Shown here piece by piece: positions 24,373-33,074 of a stretch of DNA of 64,000 nucleotides. The position numbers and the translations under genes were made by a program. The DNA is from Cryobacterium sp. Y82 (GTDB lineage Bacteria; Actinomycetota; Actinomycetes; Actinomycetales; Microbacteriaceae). Where the stretch lies: contig NZ_PJJJ01000037.1 in the NCBI RefSeq assembly GCF_002929495.1, positions 336,931 to 400,930 of the forward strand, given 5' to 3'. Positions within the stretch are counted from its first letter, which is position 1; the number at the start of each line of letters is the position of its first letter. Below the pieces are notes generated by a model. The model worked only from the letters and a program-made list of their open reading frames with translations, was not told the origin of the DNA and made no database searches.

Positions 24373-25120
24373 CTCACCCGAACAGGTCGGAGCCCGGGCC
24401 GCTGATGTTGTAGAAGCGCGACTCCGGCAAGGCCCGACAGTTCTGGGATTGGCAACCGGCAGCTCCCCCGCCGGCACCTATCGGGAACTCATCCGGCGTC
24501 ACCGTGACGAGTCGTTGAGCTTCAACCAGGTCACGGCGTTCACCCTGGACGAATACGCCGGGTTGAAACCCGGCCATGAGCAGTCGTACTACTCGACCAT
24601 CCGGCGTGAATTCGTGGATCACATCGACCTGCCCTTGGAGCAGTTGCTGACACCCCGCGGGGACGCAGCGGATCTAGTCGACGAAGCTAACTGGTACGAC
24701 GCGGCGATCGTATCTGCCGGTGGAATCGATATTCAGATCCTCGGTATCGGAGCCAACGGGCACATCGGGTTCAACGAGCCGACCTCATCCCTGGCATCAC
24801 GTACCCGGGTGAAAACCCTGTCCGGGGTGACACGGGCGGACAACGCCGGATTCTTTCCTAAAGGTGAGGTTCCTAGGCTGTGCCTGACCCAAGGGTTGGG
24901 AACAATTCGAGACGCCAAACAAGCTGTACTGGTAGCACTGGGCGAAAATAAGGCAGACGCTGTCCGCTCGATGGTCGAAGGACCCGTGAGCGCCTACTGC
25001 CCGGCATCGGTACTGCAACTGCACCGCAGGGCCGTCGTCATCCTGGATCCGGGAGCCGCTTCGAAACTAACGCTCCTAGATTATTATCGAGAAGCCCAAG
25101 AACTCAGCGATCAACTGTGA
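24353..25120 (+). CDS. nagB: glucosamine-6-phosphate deaminase
   Basis: A 255-residue deaminase/isomerase converting glucosamine-6-phosphate to fructose-6-phosphate and ammonia, feeding glycolysis. It has GLATGSSPAGTY, FTLDEYAGL and GIGANGHIGFNEP, the phosphate-binding and active-site segments. The GTG at 24353 is chosen because AAAGGACGG precedes it and the protein then begins at the conserved VQIIL strand. It lacks the long C-terminal tail of the allosteric enteric enzyme, as usual for shorter Gram-positive forms. Confidence 0.93.
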   Translation: MQIILCDSPEQVGARAADVVEARLRQGPTVLGLATGSSPAGTYRELIRRHRDESLSFNQVTAFTLDEYAGLKPGHEQSYYSTIRREFVDHIDLPLEQLLTPRGDAADLVDEANWYDAAIVSAGGIDIQILGIGANGHIGFNEPTSSLASRTRVKTLSGVTRADNAGFFPKGEVPRLCLTQGLGTIRDAKQAVLVALGENKADAVRSMVEGPVSAYCPASVLQLHRRAVVILDPGAASKLTLLDYYREAQELSDQL

Positions 25121-25256
25121 CCTGCGCAGGAAAGCTGTCTCACCCATCCGCCGTCCGGATCCAACGCGAGTTCTGATCGATTGCGAGGGTGCTCGTCAAG
25201 CCCACCTCGCCAGGTCGATCTCGGTCGTGTTTATGGCACTGACCTAGGGTGGACGT

Positions 25257-25988
25257 ATGGACGCCGACATCAACTTTTACTTCGACCCGGTCTGCCCCTT
25301 CGCCTGGATGACCAGCAAGTGGGTGCGACAGGTGCAAAAGCGGCGCGACTACACCGTGGACTGGCGGTTCATCTCCTTGCGCCTGATCAATGCCAACGTC
25401 GACTACGACGCGCACTTCCCTCCCGAGTACGAAGCGGGCCATACCGCCGGGCTTCGGCTTTTGCGGGTAGCCGCCCGGGCGCGAGCGGAGCACGGCCGCG
25501 AGGCAGTGGCGCCGCTGTACGCTGCATTCGGGACCCACATCTTCGACACCGCCCCGGACGACCATCGAACCGAGGGCGAGGTGCGTGAACTCCGCGGGAC
25601 GCGCAAGTTCGTGGAGCCGATCCTCGCCGAGGCTGGCTTGCCGCTCGAGCTGGCCGAAGCTCTCGACGACGAGTCCTGGGACATCGAGATCCAGCAGGAG
25701 ACAGACGAGGCGCTCTCACTGACGGGAAAAGACGTGGGCACGCCCATCATCCACTTCGAGCCGCCCGCCGGTGTGGCCTTCTTCGGGCCGGTGATCAGCC
25801 GGTTGCCACACGAAGACTCGGCGGTCGAGTTGTGGGACCACGTAGTCGCCCTGGCACGCTTCCCGGGTTTTGCCGAGCTCAAACGCAGCCTGCGCGAGCA
25901 GCCACAGCTGGCCGCGTTCGGAATCGACGTGGACGCGGTCGGAAAGCAGGAGGACTGGCATGGCGGCAGTCGACGGCAGAAGAAGTGA
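25257..25988 (+). CDS. DsbA-fold mycothiol-linked oxidoreductase (Rv2466c-like), CxxA
   Basis: A 243-residue thioredoxin-fold protein of the DsbA/FrnE type. The opening FYFDPVCPFAWMTSKW matches the mycothiol-dependent reductase Rv2466c of mycobacteria, with the usual CPWC active site changed to C13-P-F-A16. The cis-proline region is GTPIIHF. A single active-site Cys fits a monothiol mechanism with mycothiol. It is 22 bases before an SRPBCC gene and could be cotranscribed. Substrate unknown. Confidence 0.82.
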   Translation: MDADINFYFDPVCPFAWMTSKWVRQVQKRRDYTVDWRFISLRLINANVDYDAHFPPEYEAGHTAGLRLLRVAARARAEHGREAVAPLYAAFGTHIFDTAPDDHRTEGEVRELRGTRKFVEPILAEAGLPLELAEALDDESWDIEIQQETDEALSLTGKDVGTPIIHFEPPAGVAFFGPVISRLPHEDSAVELWDHVVALARFPGFAELKRSLREQPQLAAFGIDVDAVGKQEDWHGGSRRQKK

Positions 25989-26010
25989 CTACCTCCGTTA
26001 GGGTAAACGC

Positions 26011-26514
26011 ATGAGTGAGACAGGCATCCTTAGCCACCAAGAGTCCGTTATCGTCGCGGCGTCGGCCGCGTTTCTCTACGACCTGCTCTCCGACATCACC
26101 CGCACCGGTGAGTGGAGCCCGGTCTGTACGTCATGCTGGTGGGACGACGAGGCCGAGGCCGGCCGGGTCGGTGCCTGGTTTACCGGGCACAACGAGCTCC
26201 CACACCGGACCTGGGAAACCCGGTCTGAGGTAGTGACGGCAGAGCGCGGTCGCGAGTTTGCCTGGGTGGTGGGCGGCAGCTTCGTGCGCTGGGGCTTCAG
26301 CTTCGACGCCGCAGAGACCGGGACGAGGCTCACAGAGTCTTGGGATTTCCTGCCGGACGGGATCGCCATGTTCGAGGAGAAATTCGGCGAAGACGCGCAC
26401 GCTCAGATCACCGACCGTACCCAGCAAGCCCTCGACGGCATCCCGAAAACCCTCGCCGCGATCAAGCGGCTCGCCGAGGTCACCATCGACTCAGGGGCGC
26501 AGGCACACGCCTGA
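26011..26514 (+). CDS. SRPBCC family protein (polyketide cyclase/START-like)
   Basis: A 167-residue START-like protein. It begins QESVIVAASAAFLYDLLSDI and TGEWSPVC, the standard opening of polyketide cyclase/dehydrase-type SRPBCC proteins, with hydrophobic-pocket strands (GREFAWVVGGSFVRWGF) and a long C-terminal helix (GIPKTLAAIKRLAE). These proteins bind small hydrophobic ligands. No ligand can be named. It lies directly after the DsbA-like gene. Confidence 0.8.
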   Translation: MSETGILSHQESVIVAASAAFLYDLLSDITRTGEWSPVCTSCWWDDEAEAGRVGAWFTGHNELPHRTWETRSEVVTAERGREFAWVVGGSFVRWGFSFDAAETGTRLTESWDFLPDGIAMFEEKFGEDAHAQITDRTQQALDGIPKTLAAIKRLAEVTIDSGAQAHA

Positions 26515-26625
26515 CCTGGTCGTTCATCCCCGGTCAGGCGGGGTGTGCTGCCAGCACAGGTTCTGAAGATGACGGTGTAGGTCAGAACGGCACCACGAGG
26601 CAATCTCCCTGTCTAGGGTGGATCT

Positions 26626-27954
26626 ATGAGCCATTCGATAGTGCCGAGCACCACGTATCTGCAGAAGCTTCAGGCCGAAACGGCCCGCAGGGTACTGACC
26701 TCTGAGTCGGTGCCGTCGCCGTTCTCCGGGGCCCCGGAGGAACTCGCAACCGCCGTTGAAGCCCAGGTGGAGGCGCTCGCCCGGGACCTGAACGACGTCG
26801 TTCACACCCTGCACGCCGACCCGGAGATCGCCTTCGCCGAGCGTCGGAGCGCCGCCTATCTGGTGGAGCTGCTCGGTCGCCATGGGATAGCCGCGCAGCT
26901 CGGCGTTCACGGACTCGACACCGCGATCCGCGCCGAGATCGGCTCGGACGACGGCCCGGCCATCGCAATTCTCAGCGAGTACGACGCCTTGCCCGACGTT
27001 GGGCATGGTTGCGGGCACAACGTGATTGCCGCCACCGGAGTCGGCGCTTTCCTCGCGCTGGCCAACACGCTCAAAGAGAACCCCGACGCATTCAGCGGCC
27101 GGGTGGTTTTGCTCGGCACTCCCGCCGAGGAAGGCTTCTCCGGCAAAGAAGTGATGGCCAGGCACGGTGCCTTCGATGGCGTCGACGCCGCGATTATGGT
27201 GCACCCCTACGGGTACGACCTCGCCGACCAGGTGTGGCTTGGCCGCCGCGTTCTCACCGTAACGTTTACGGGCGTCGCGGCGCACGCATCCGCTCAACCC
27301 TTTATGGGTCGTAACGCCCTCGATGCTGCAACCCTGGCGTACCAGGCCGTTGGACTGCTGCGCCAACAGCTACCGCCGGTTGACCGCGTGCACGCTGTCA
27401 TCAGCGAGGGGGGAACGCGTCCAAGCATCATTCCCGAGCGCGCAGTACTCAAGCTTTACGCCCGTTCCAAATTCGCGGACACGCTCAAAGACCTCAGCGC
27501 GCGACTGGACGACATCGCGCGCGGCGCGGCCTTGATGACGGGAACGAGTGTTGAGATCGACTGGGACGAGCACGCCCCCTCACTGCCCGTGCGCACGAAC
27601 AGCGCGCTCACCGGTCGCTGGGTCGCCGCCCAGCAGCGCCGTGGGCGCCAGCCGCTCCCGCTTGGCGTGGTGTCAGAAACCATCGCAGCGTCCACCGACT
27701 TCGGCAATGTAAGCCATCGCATCCCAGGCATCCACCCCCTGATCAAAATTGCGGCGCCCGACGTTGCCCTGCACACCCGCGAATTTGCGGCAGCCGCCGC
27801 AACGGATGCCGCAGAATCGGGCGCCCTCGACGGTGCCTGCGGTCTCGCCTTGACCGCCCTAGATTTTCTCTGCGACGCCGAATTGCGCCGCAGCGTGGCG
27901 AATGAGTTCGCGGAGCAGGGCGGCGCCATCGATGTGCCGCACTTCTTCGACTGA
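26626..27954 (+). CDS. M20D family amidohydrolase (AbgB/AbgA-like)
   Basis: A 442-residue metallo-amidohydrolase. It has ILSEYDALPDVGHGCGHN near residues 113-132 with the metal-binding Cys/His typical of the M20D group, GTPAEEGFSGKEVM with the catalytic Glu pair, and a dimerisation insert. E. coli AbgA/AbgB cleave p-aminobenzoyl-glutamate; related enzymes cleave N-acyl amino acids and dipeptides. It is 57 bases before an AbgT transporter, which favours a p-aminobenzoyl-glutamate or acyl-amino-acid substrate. Confidence 0.85.
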   Translation: MSHSIVPSTTYLQKLQAETARRVLTSESVPSPFSGAPEELATAVEAQVEALARDLNDVVHTLHADPEIAFAERRSAAYLVELLGRHGIAAQLGVHGLDTAIRAEIGSDDGPAIAILSEYDALPDVGHGCGHNVIAATGVGAFLALANTLKENPDAFSGRVVLLGTPAEEGFSGKEVMARHGAFDGVDAAIMVHPYGYDLADQVWLGRRVLTVTFTGVAAHASAQPFMGRNALDAATLAYQAVGLLRQQLPPVDRVHAVISEGGTRPSIIPERAVLKLYARSKFADTLKDLSARLDDIARGAALMTGTSVEIDWDEHAPSLPVRTNSALTGRWVAAQQRRGRQPLPLGVVSETIAASTDFGNVSHRIPGIHPLIKIAAPDVALHTREFAAAAATDAAESGALDGACGLALTALDFLCDAELRRSVANEFAEQGGAIDVPHFFD

Positions 27955-28011
27955 CTTGCAAAACTTCGGTCACACCGATCGTTCTATTCCATCCGACGCA
28001 AGGTAGTCCCC

Positions 28012-29586
28012 ATGTCTTCAGCACAGACCCTCACTCGGCGCACCGTCGTGATCGACCGTGTCCTCGGCGGAATCGAACGCGTCGGCAACAAGCTGCCTGA
28101 CCCCTTCATGCTCTTCCTCCTGCTGTTCGCAATCACGGCGGTGGCGTCGACTGCTATGGCCTGGGCCAACGTCACGGTGCAGTTGCCCGGGACCGACGAG
28201 ACCACCGTGATCAAGGGCTTCTTCACCGCCGAGGGACTCACCTGGTTCACCCAAAACATTGGGGTCAACTACCTGGGCTTCCCGCCGCTGGCGACGGTGC
28301 TACCCATCCTGCTCGCGGTCGGTGTGGCCGAGAAGTCCGGCCTGCTCTCCGCGCTGATTCGTAAGGCTTTCGGCTCGGCGCCGCGCTGGTCACTGCCTTA
28401 CGCCGTGGCGTTCGTGGGGGTTGTGGGGTCGATCATGTCGGATGCCGCATTCGTGGTCATCCCGCCGCTTGCCGCCCTGGTATTCAAGGCCGCCGGCCGG
28501 CATCCGGTCGCCGGACTGCTCGGCGGGTTTGCCGCCGTGGGTGCCGGCTACTCGACCTCGCTTTTCGTGACAAGTCTCGACGCCCTTTTCGCCGGGATCA
28601 CCACGTCGGTCACACAGAACCTACCCAACGCCGGTTCCGTTGTGACCCCGGTATCGAACTACTTCTTCAATGTGGTCTCCGCGCTCGTACTCATCGCCCT
28701 GGCCGGCTTCATCATCGACAAAATCCTGGAACCGCGTCTGGGCCGGCAGGGAATCGCGCGCGAGGAAATCATCGACGACGGCGACGTGTCGGGTGCCGCA
28801 GTGATGCACACACGGCTCACGGACACCGAGAATCGCGGCCTGTTCTGGGCGTTCGTGGCCGGCGTCGTCGTCGCCGGAGTGATCCTCGTCGGCGTGCTCC
28901 TGCCGGACTCCCCCTGGCGAAACGAAGACGACGGGTTCTTGCCGCGCTCGCCCCTGTTGAGTTCGATCGTGTTCATCGTTTTCGCCACATTCGTGATTCC
29001 GGGGCTGGTGTACGGCAAGATCACCGGAACCATCGCCACGGGCAGCGACGTACCGCGCGTCATGGGCCACGCTATCAAGGACATGAGCGGATTCCTCGTG
29101 CTCGCGTTCATCCTCGGCCAGTTCGTCGCCCTGTTCAATTTCTCCGGAATCGGAAGCTGGCTGGCCGTTGCAGGAGCCGGGGGCCTGGAGTCCATCGGCC
29201 TCACCGGATTTTCGGCCGTCATTGCCTTCGTATTGCTCGCCTCGCTGCTGAACCTTTTCATCATTTCCGGTTCGGCCATGTGGACGCTGATGGCCGCCGT
29301 GTTCGTGCCGCTATTCGTGTTGCTTGGCTATGAACCCGCGTTCATCCAGGGTGCTTTCCGGGTCGGGGATTCGGCCACCCAGGTACTCACCCCCCTCAAC
29401 CCGTACATGATCGTGCTCCTCACGATGCTGCGCAAATACGAGCCACAAGCGGGGCTCGGCACCGTCATCGCCCGCATGCTTCCCTTCGCTGTCACGTTCT
29501 GGCTTGCCTGGGTAGCAGTGCTGAGCGTCTTCTTCTTTTTCGACCTGCCGATGGGCCCGGGCAACGGCATCATGATCCCGCAGTAG
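28012..29586 (+). CDS. abgT: AbgT family transporter
   Basis: A 524-residue membrane protein of the AbgT family, about 12 segments. Conserved pieces include RIVGNKLPDP-like RVGNKLPDPFMLFLLLFAI, GVAEKSGLLSALIRKAF, MSDAAFVVIPPLAALVF, FIISGSAMWTLMAAVFVPLF and TQVLTPLNPYMIVLL. AbgT proteins import p-aminobenzoyl-glutamate or export sulfonamides. With the M20 gene upstream and the ATP-grasp gene downstream it forms a three-gene set. Confidence 0.92.
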   Translation: MSSAQTLTRRTVVIDRVLGGIERVGNKLPDPFMLFLLLFAITAVASTAMAWANVTVQLPGTDETTVIKGFFTAEGLTWFTQNIGVNYLGFPPLATVLPILLAVGVAEKSGLLSALIRKAFGSAPRWSLPYAVAFVGVVGSIMSDAAFVVIPPLAALVFKAAGRHPVAGLLGGFAAVGAGYSTSLFVTSLDALFAGITTSVTQNLPNAGSVVTPVSNYFFNVVSALVLIALAGFIIDKILEPRLGRQGIAREEIIDDGDVSGAAVMHTRLTDTENRGLFWAFVAGVVVAGVILVGVLLPDSPWRNEDDGFLPRSPLLSSIVFIVFATFVIPGLVYGKITGTIATGSDVPRVMGHAIKDMSGFLVLAFILGQFVALFNFSGIGSWLAVAGAGGLESIGLTGFSAVIAFVLLASLLNLFIISGSAMWTLMAAVFVPLFVLLGYEPAFIQGAFRVGDSATQVLTPLNPYMIVLLTMLRKYEPQAGLGTVIARMLPFAVTFWLAWVAVLSVFFFFDLPMGPGNGIMIPQ

Positions 29587-29658
29587 TAACCATGTAAGAC
29601 CCAAGGAATACCCGGCGCCGGAGCCTCCTTGAGTGCAGTGCAAACCGAAAGGATTTCT

Positions 29659-30621
29659 ATGACTTCCACCCATCCCACGATCTACGCCCTGCACGAGAAC
29701 CCTGAATGGTTCCCGCCGTTCGCCCGGGCCTTTGAAGCAGAGGGTATGGAGGTGCAGGAATGGCTGCTCACCGACGGCGTTCTCGACCTGGACTCGGTAC
29801 CACCGGAGGGAATTTTTTGGTCGCGCATCAGCGCATCCGCTCACACCCGTGACCATGGAAAGTCGAAGGACTACGCGCGCGCCGTATTGGCCTGGCTCGA
29901 GGCTCACGGCCGCCGCACGGTGAATGGCCGGCGCGTGCTCGAGCTCGAGATGAGCAAGGTCGAGCAGCTGGTCGCGCTCAAGGCCGCTGGCATCGACACC
30001 CCGCGCACAGTGGCTGCGGTGGGCCGCGAGCAAATCCTCGCCGCCGCACGCGATTTTCCCACCCCGTTCATGACCAAGCACAATCAGGGCGGCAAGGGTC
30101 TGGGCGTGCGCAAGTTTACGAGCCACGAAGAGCTCGCCGAGTACGTAGCCTCTGACGAGTTCGAGGAGCCGCAAGATGGCATCACCCTGATTCAGGAATA
30201 CATCCAGGCTGCGGAACCGTTCATCACCCGGGCCGAGATCGTGGGGGGCGAGTTCATCTACGCCGTCAAGGCCGACACCGCGCGCGGCGGCTTCCAGCTG
30301 TGCCCAGCGGATGCCTGCGCCATCGACCCGATCACCCGCGAGCTGATCATGCCTCCCGGCGCCACCATCGCACCCGTAGCCGGTCAGCAGTTATTCAGCC
30401 TGCGCGAAGACTTCGACCACTCGATCATCGAGAAATACCTCGAGTTCGCGCGCCGCAACGGGTTGGAAGTGTGCGGCATCGAGTTCATCGAAGCCGAAGA
30501 CGGCCGAGTGCTCACCTACGACGTGAACACCAACACGAATTACAACGCGGTTGTTGAGGCTGAAGCCCCCCGCTCAGCTCCACGTGCCCTGGCTCGGTAC
30601 CTCAAAAAGCTCGCGGCCTGA
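29659..30621 (+). CDS. ATP-grasp ligase, RimK/GshB-like
   Basis: A 320-residue ATP-grasp enzyme. The central ATP lid reads PFMTKHNQGGKGLGVRKF, followed by ITLIQEYIQAAEPFITRAEI and a metal site CGIEFIEAEDGRVLTYDVN with the TNTNYN tail. RimK-like ligases join a carboxylate to an amine, often adding glutamate. The ATG at 29659 has AAAGGA 8 bases upstream. It lies 72 bases after abgT and probably belongs to the same transcript. Substrate unknown. Confidence 0.85.
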   Translation: MTSTHPTIYALHENPEWFPPFARAFEAEGMEVQEWLLTDGVLDLDSVPPEGIFWSRISASAHTRDHGKSKDYARAVLAWLEAHGRRTVNGRRVLELEMSKVEQLVALKAAGIDTPRTVAAVGREQILAAARDFPTPFMTKHNQGGKGLGVRKFTSHEELAEYVASDEFEEPQDGITLIQEYIQAAEPFITRAEIVGGEFIYAVKADTARGGFQLCPADACAIDPITRELIMPPGATIAPVAGQQLFSLREDFDHSIIEKYLEFARRNGLEVCGIEFIEAEDGRVLTYDVNTNTNYNAVVEAEAPRSAPRALARYLKKLAA

Positions 30622-30684
30622 ATTACTGGGCGGCGGCTTTAGGGGGACCAGCTTACGAAACGGATATCGGGGAGAGTGGGTCAC

Positions 30685-31560
30685 TCACCGCAGCACGTCG
30701 GCGGTTGCGGCTCTGGAAGTGATGGCGGCGCAAATTGAACCGAGAACGATGACGATCCCGGCTATCTGCATTGGAACGAGGTCCTCGCCGGCAATTATCC
30801 AGCCGAGGAGGATGGCTACGACGGGGCTGAGTAAGCCAAGGAAAGCCGTGGTGCTCGCGGCAAGCCGTGCGATTCCACGAAACCACATGACGTACGCGAA
30901 CGCGGTGCCGATGACCGAGAGGTAGGTGTATCCAATGATGTTCGGCGGTGTCAGTGGAGCTACGGGAGGGCCCTCGATTACGAGCATAAGGATCAGGAGG
31001 GAGAGGCCGCCTGCGATGAGCTGCCATGCGGTGGTCGTTAGCGGGGACTCGGGCTGCCCCCATTTTTTGGTGAGCACGATCCCGGATGCCATAGAGAGTG
31101 TTCCGCCGATAGCGGCCATGAGCCCAACGGCGTCGAGGCGCGCTTGGGCCTGGAGCACAATGAGGCACACGCCGAATAAGCCGGTAGCGCCGGCGGCGAC
31201 GACCCGGCCTGTCAATCGCTCGTGCAGGACACGGCTGGCAAGAAGCGCGATGATGAGCGGCTGAATCCCGCCCATGATTGCGGCCACACCACCAGGGAGC
31301 CGATAGGCCGCGATGAAGAGCAACGCAAAGAACGCTCCGATGTTGAGGATGCCCAGGACCCAGGATTTCCACCACCAGGCGCCGCGTGGCAAACTTCGGC
31401 AGAGCATGAGCAAAAGGATTCCCGCAGGAAGTGCGCGCAACGTAGCCGCCAGCAGCGGCCGATCCTCCGGCAACAGCATGGTGGTTGTCAGGTATGTCGT
31501 GCCCCAAATCGCCGGGGCCAAAGCTGTCGTCACCAACAAGAAAGTTCGATTGCTAAGCAC
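30685..31560 (-). CDS. EamA (DMT) family exporter
   Basis: A 291-residue transporter with ten membrane segments and two EamA repeats (ALAPAIWGTTYLTTTMLLPE at the start; IGTAFAYVMWFRGIARL and LLGWIIAGEDLVPMQIAG in the second repeat). The family exports metabolites or drugs. It begins at a GTG placed 7 bases after a TATAAT box, so the mRNA is probably leaderless, and the start codon lies inside the operator at 31553. Control by the divergent MarR gene is very likely. Confidence 0.87.
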   Translation of the reverse strand: MLSNRTFLLVTTALAPAIWGTTYLTTTMLLPEDRPLLAATLRALPAGILLLMLCRSLPRGAWWWKSWVLGILNIGAFFALLFIAAYRLPGGVAAIMGGIQPLIIALLASRVLHERLTGRVVAAGATGLFGVCLIVLQAQARLDAVGLMAAIGGTLSMASGIVLTKKWGQPESPLTTTAWQLIAGGLSLLILMLVIEGPPVAPLTPPNIIGYTYLSVIGTAFAYVMWFRGIARLAASTTAFLGLLSPVVAILLGWIIAGEDLVPMQIAGIVIVLGSICAAITSRAATADVLR

Positions 31561-31585
31561 TTAGTCATTATACCTAAGCGCTTAG
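31553..31585. promoter_or_regulatory. tandem 12-bp MarR operators over two facing promoters
   Basis: CTAAGCACTTAG (31553-31564) and CTAAGCGCTTAG (31574-31585) are 12-base palindromes, the second perfect, the first with an off-centre mismatch. Their centres are 21 bases apart, two helical turns. The leftward -10 box TATAAT (31572-31567) lies between them, and a rightward TAGTAT (31593-31598) lies just outside. Each box is 7 bases from the start codon of its gene. Confidence 0.65.
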
Positions 31586-31604
31586 TAATTGATAGTATGG
31601 CTAC

Positions 31605-32096
31605 ATGCCGGACCAAGTCGATCGAATCATCGAACAGTGGAATACAGAAAAGCCCAACCTTGATGTCTCACCCATGGCTGTCATTGGTCGATTAAGTCGC
31701 ACCACCCTCGTCGTGGAATCGCGACTTGCCAAAACGTTCGCCGAGCACGGTTTGGATGCTGCCTCCTTCGACGTGCTCGCAACACTTCTGAGAAGCGGCG
31801 CCCCCTATCGGATCACTCCGCTGAAGTTGGCTCATGAGGCCATGATTTCAACGAGCGCAGTGGCTCAGCGACTGAACAAGCTGGAGAGCCGGGGGTTTGT
31901 CGTGCGCCGCGCAAACCCCGACGACGGTCGCGGCACGCTCGTCGCGCTCACCGATCGTGGAAGGGATCTTATCGAGACGGCATTGCCAGATCACCTCGAA
32001 ACCGAGCGCGCCATCACCGCCGCGCTCAGCAGCGGGGAGCAGGCAGCGCTCGCGGAGCTCCTTCAACGACTCAGCACCGCCGCCAGTGAGTGCTGA
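31605..32096 (+). CDS. MarR family transcriptional regulator
   Basis: A 163-residue MarR protein. The winged helix reads YRITPLKLAHEAMISTSAVA, QRLNKLESRGFVVRRANPDD, then GRGTLVALTDRGRDL. N- and C-terminal helices form the dimer interface. It is divergent from the EamA exporter over two palindromes, a standard arrangement for ligand-induced efflux. The ATG follows a TAGTAT box by 7 bases, indicating a leaderless transcript. The inducer is unknown. Confidence 0.87.
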   Translation: MPDQVDRIIEQWNTEKPNLDVSPMAVIGRLSRTTLVVESRLAKTFAEHGLDAASFDVLATLLRSGAPYRITPLKLAHEAMISTSAVAQRLNKLESRGFVVRRANPDDGRGTLVALTDRGRDLIETALPDHLETERAITAALSSGEQAALAELLQRLSTAASEC

Positions 32097-32341
32097 TGTC
32101 CCTATCCGAATATGCATTCTACGACCAGCGCGTCGAGAACTGTCGATCGAATGATTAGGGAGTCCAATCGCTGAGCGGATACCGCGCGCGGTGGTTCGGT
32201 TAGGCAAAGCTCTCTGGCGCGTTCGGCCCTTGACTTGGTGAGGGCAAGCCTGGCCCAGTGTGCCCTGCCCCTAGGCTGTGACTGGGGAGCGCGAGCATCC
32301 GTTCTTGAAGAATTTCTACGGGCCAGAATACGGAGCGAGTG

Positions 32342-32797
32342 ATGGAATACATCGAAAGTCGCGTCATCAACGCATCGAGGGCGACGATTGCAAACATTCT
32401 CGTCGATATTCGCCGCCTGCCGGAGTGGAATCCCGCGATTCTTTCTGTCACAGCGATCGATCCCCGTGCGCTGGTTGGCAAGCCGTACTCGATTCGAGCC
32501 AAACTACCTGGTTCCCCCACGATCATCTACGAACAGGTGTCCACGGATTACGTTGTCTGGCGCCTGGACGGATTACAGGCGCATGAAACAGGCGCTTGGA
32601 AACTCGTTGCGCTTGCCGACCAAGAGACAGAGGTTACCCACACCATCACTCACAGCGGAGCCATCTTTCGCATGCTTGCCGACGCCTTTCGGACTGTGCC
32701 AGGTCTGAGGCTCGATCGTTTGCAGCGCCGAGCAGAATTCGGTCAGGAGCGCATCAGGCCGCGAGAATTGAACGATCATCCCGGAGTCGCTGGTTGA
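32342..32797 (+). CDS. SRPBCC family protein
   Basis: A 151-residue START-like protein opening with IESRVINASRATIANILVDI and LPEWNPAILS, followed by a weak ligand-cavity strand pattern (ETEVTHTITHSGAIFRML). The C-terminal part is slightly irregular (QRRAEFGQERIRPREL), so the 3' end could have been altered; the insertion-sequence scar zone starts just after it. GGAG lies 8 bases before the ATG. Ligand unknown. Confidence 0.6.
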   Translation: MEYIESRVINASRATIANILVDIRRLPEWNPAILSVTAIDPRALVGKPYSIRAKLPGSPTIIYEQVSTDYVVWRLDGLQAHETGAWKLVALADQETEVTHTITHSGAIFRMLADAFRTVPGLRLDRLQRRAEFGQERIRPRELNDHPGVAG

Positions 32798-33009
32798 TTG
32801 CTTCACCGGCCTTGATGAGAGCACGCACATTATGCATGTAAGTGAATTCGGCCCCTCAGATGGCCCTCCAGGGTCATGTCCCATTGAGTGGTGTTGTGTC
32901 CCGGATTTGAGTGTTGCTTCGTCAACGTGAGGAGCCACCGTGGGATGGTCAGTGAGTACCGTTCAAAGTTCCACAGAAGGCACATCACACGACCCTTCTA
33001 TAGTTGAAG

Positions 33010-33072
33010 TCAAGCAGTAAGGGTCGCCAGTGAGCGATAGATGCTGCGGGCGATGAATCGTTTGAGGCAGCG
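33010..33072 (-). pseudogene. IS110-type transposase C-terminal fragment
   Basis: The minus strand encodes RCLKRFIARSIYRSLATLTA followed by a stop, the characteristic end of IS110-family transposases, with a TTGACTTC...TATAGAAGGG sequence after it as at the 3' ends of such elements. Only 20 codons remain. The fragment is cut off at about 33072, exactly where an IS256-type fragment begins on the other strand. The rest of 32798-33009 holds no gene I can support. Confidence 0.5.
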
Positions 33073-33074
33073 GT

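Noticed and set aside
22021-25120. PTS region considered as a mobile or recently acquired island
   Set aside because: Gene content and overlaps are ordinary for actinobacterial GlcNAc use, with no integrase, tRNA or repeat at the borders.
32880-33009. Sequence left of the IS110 fragment, considered as an IS256 left end
   Set aside because: I could not identify terminal inverted repeats or a target duplication by eye.
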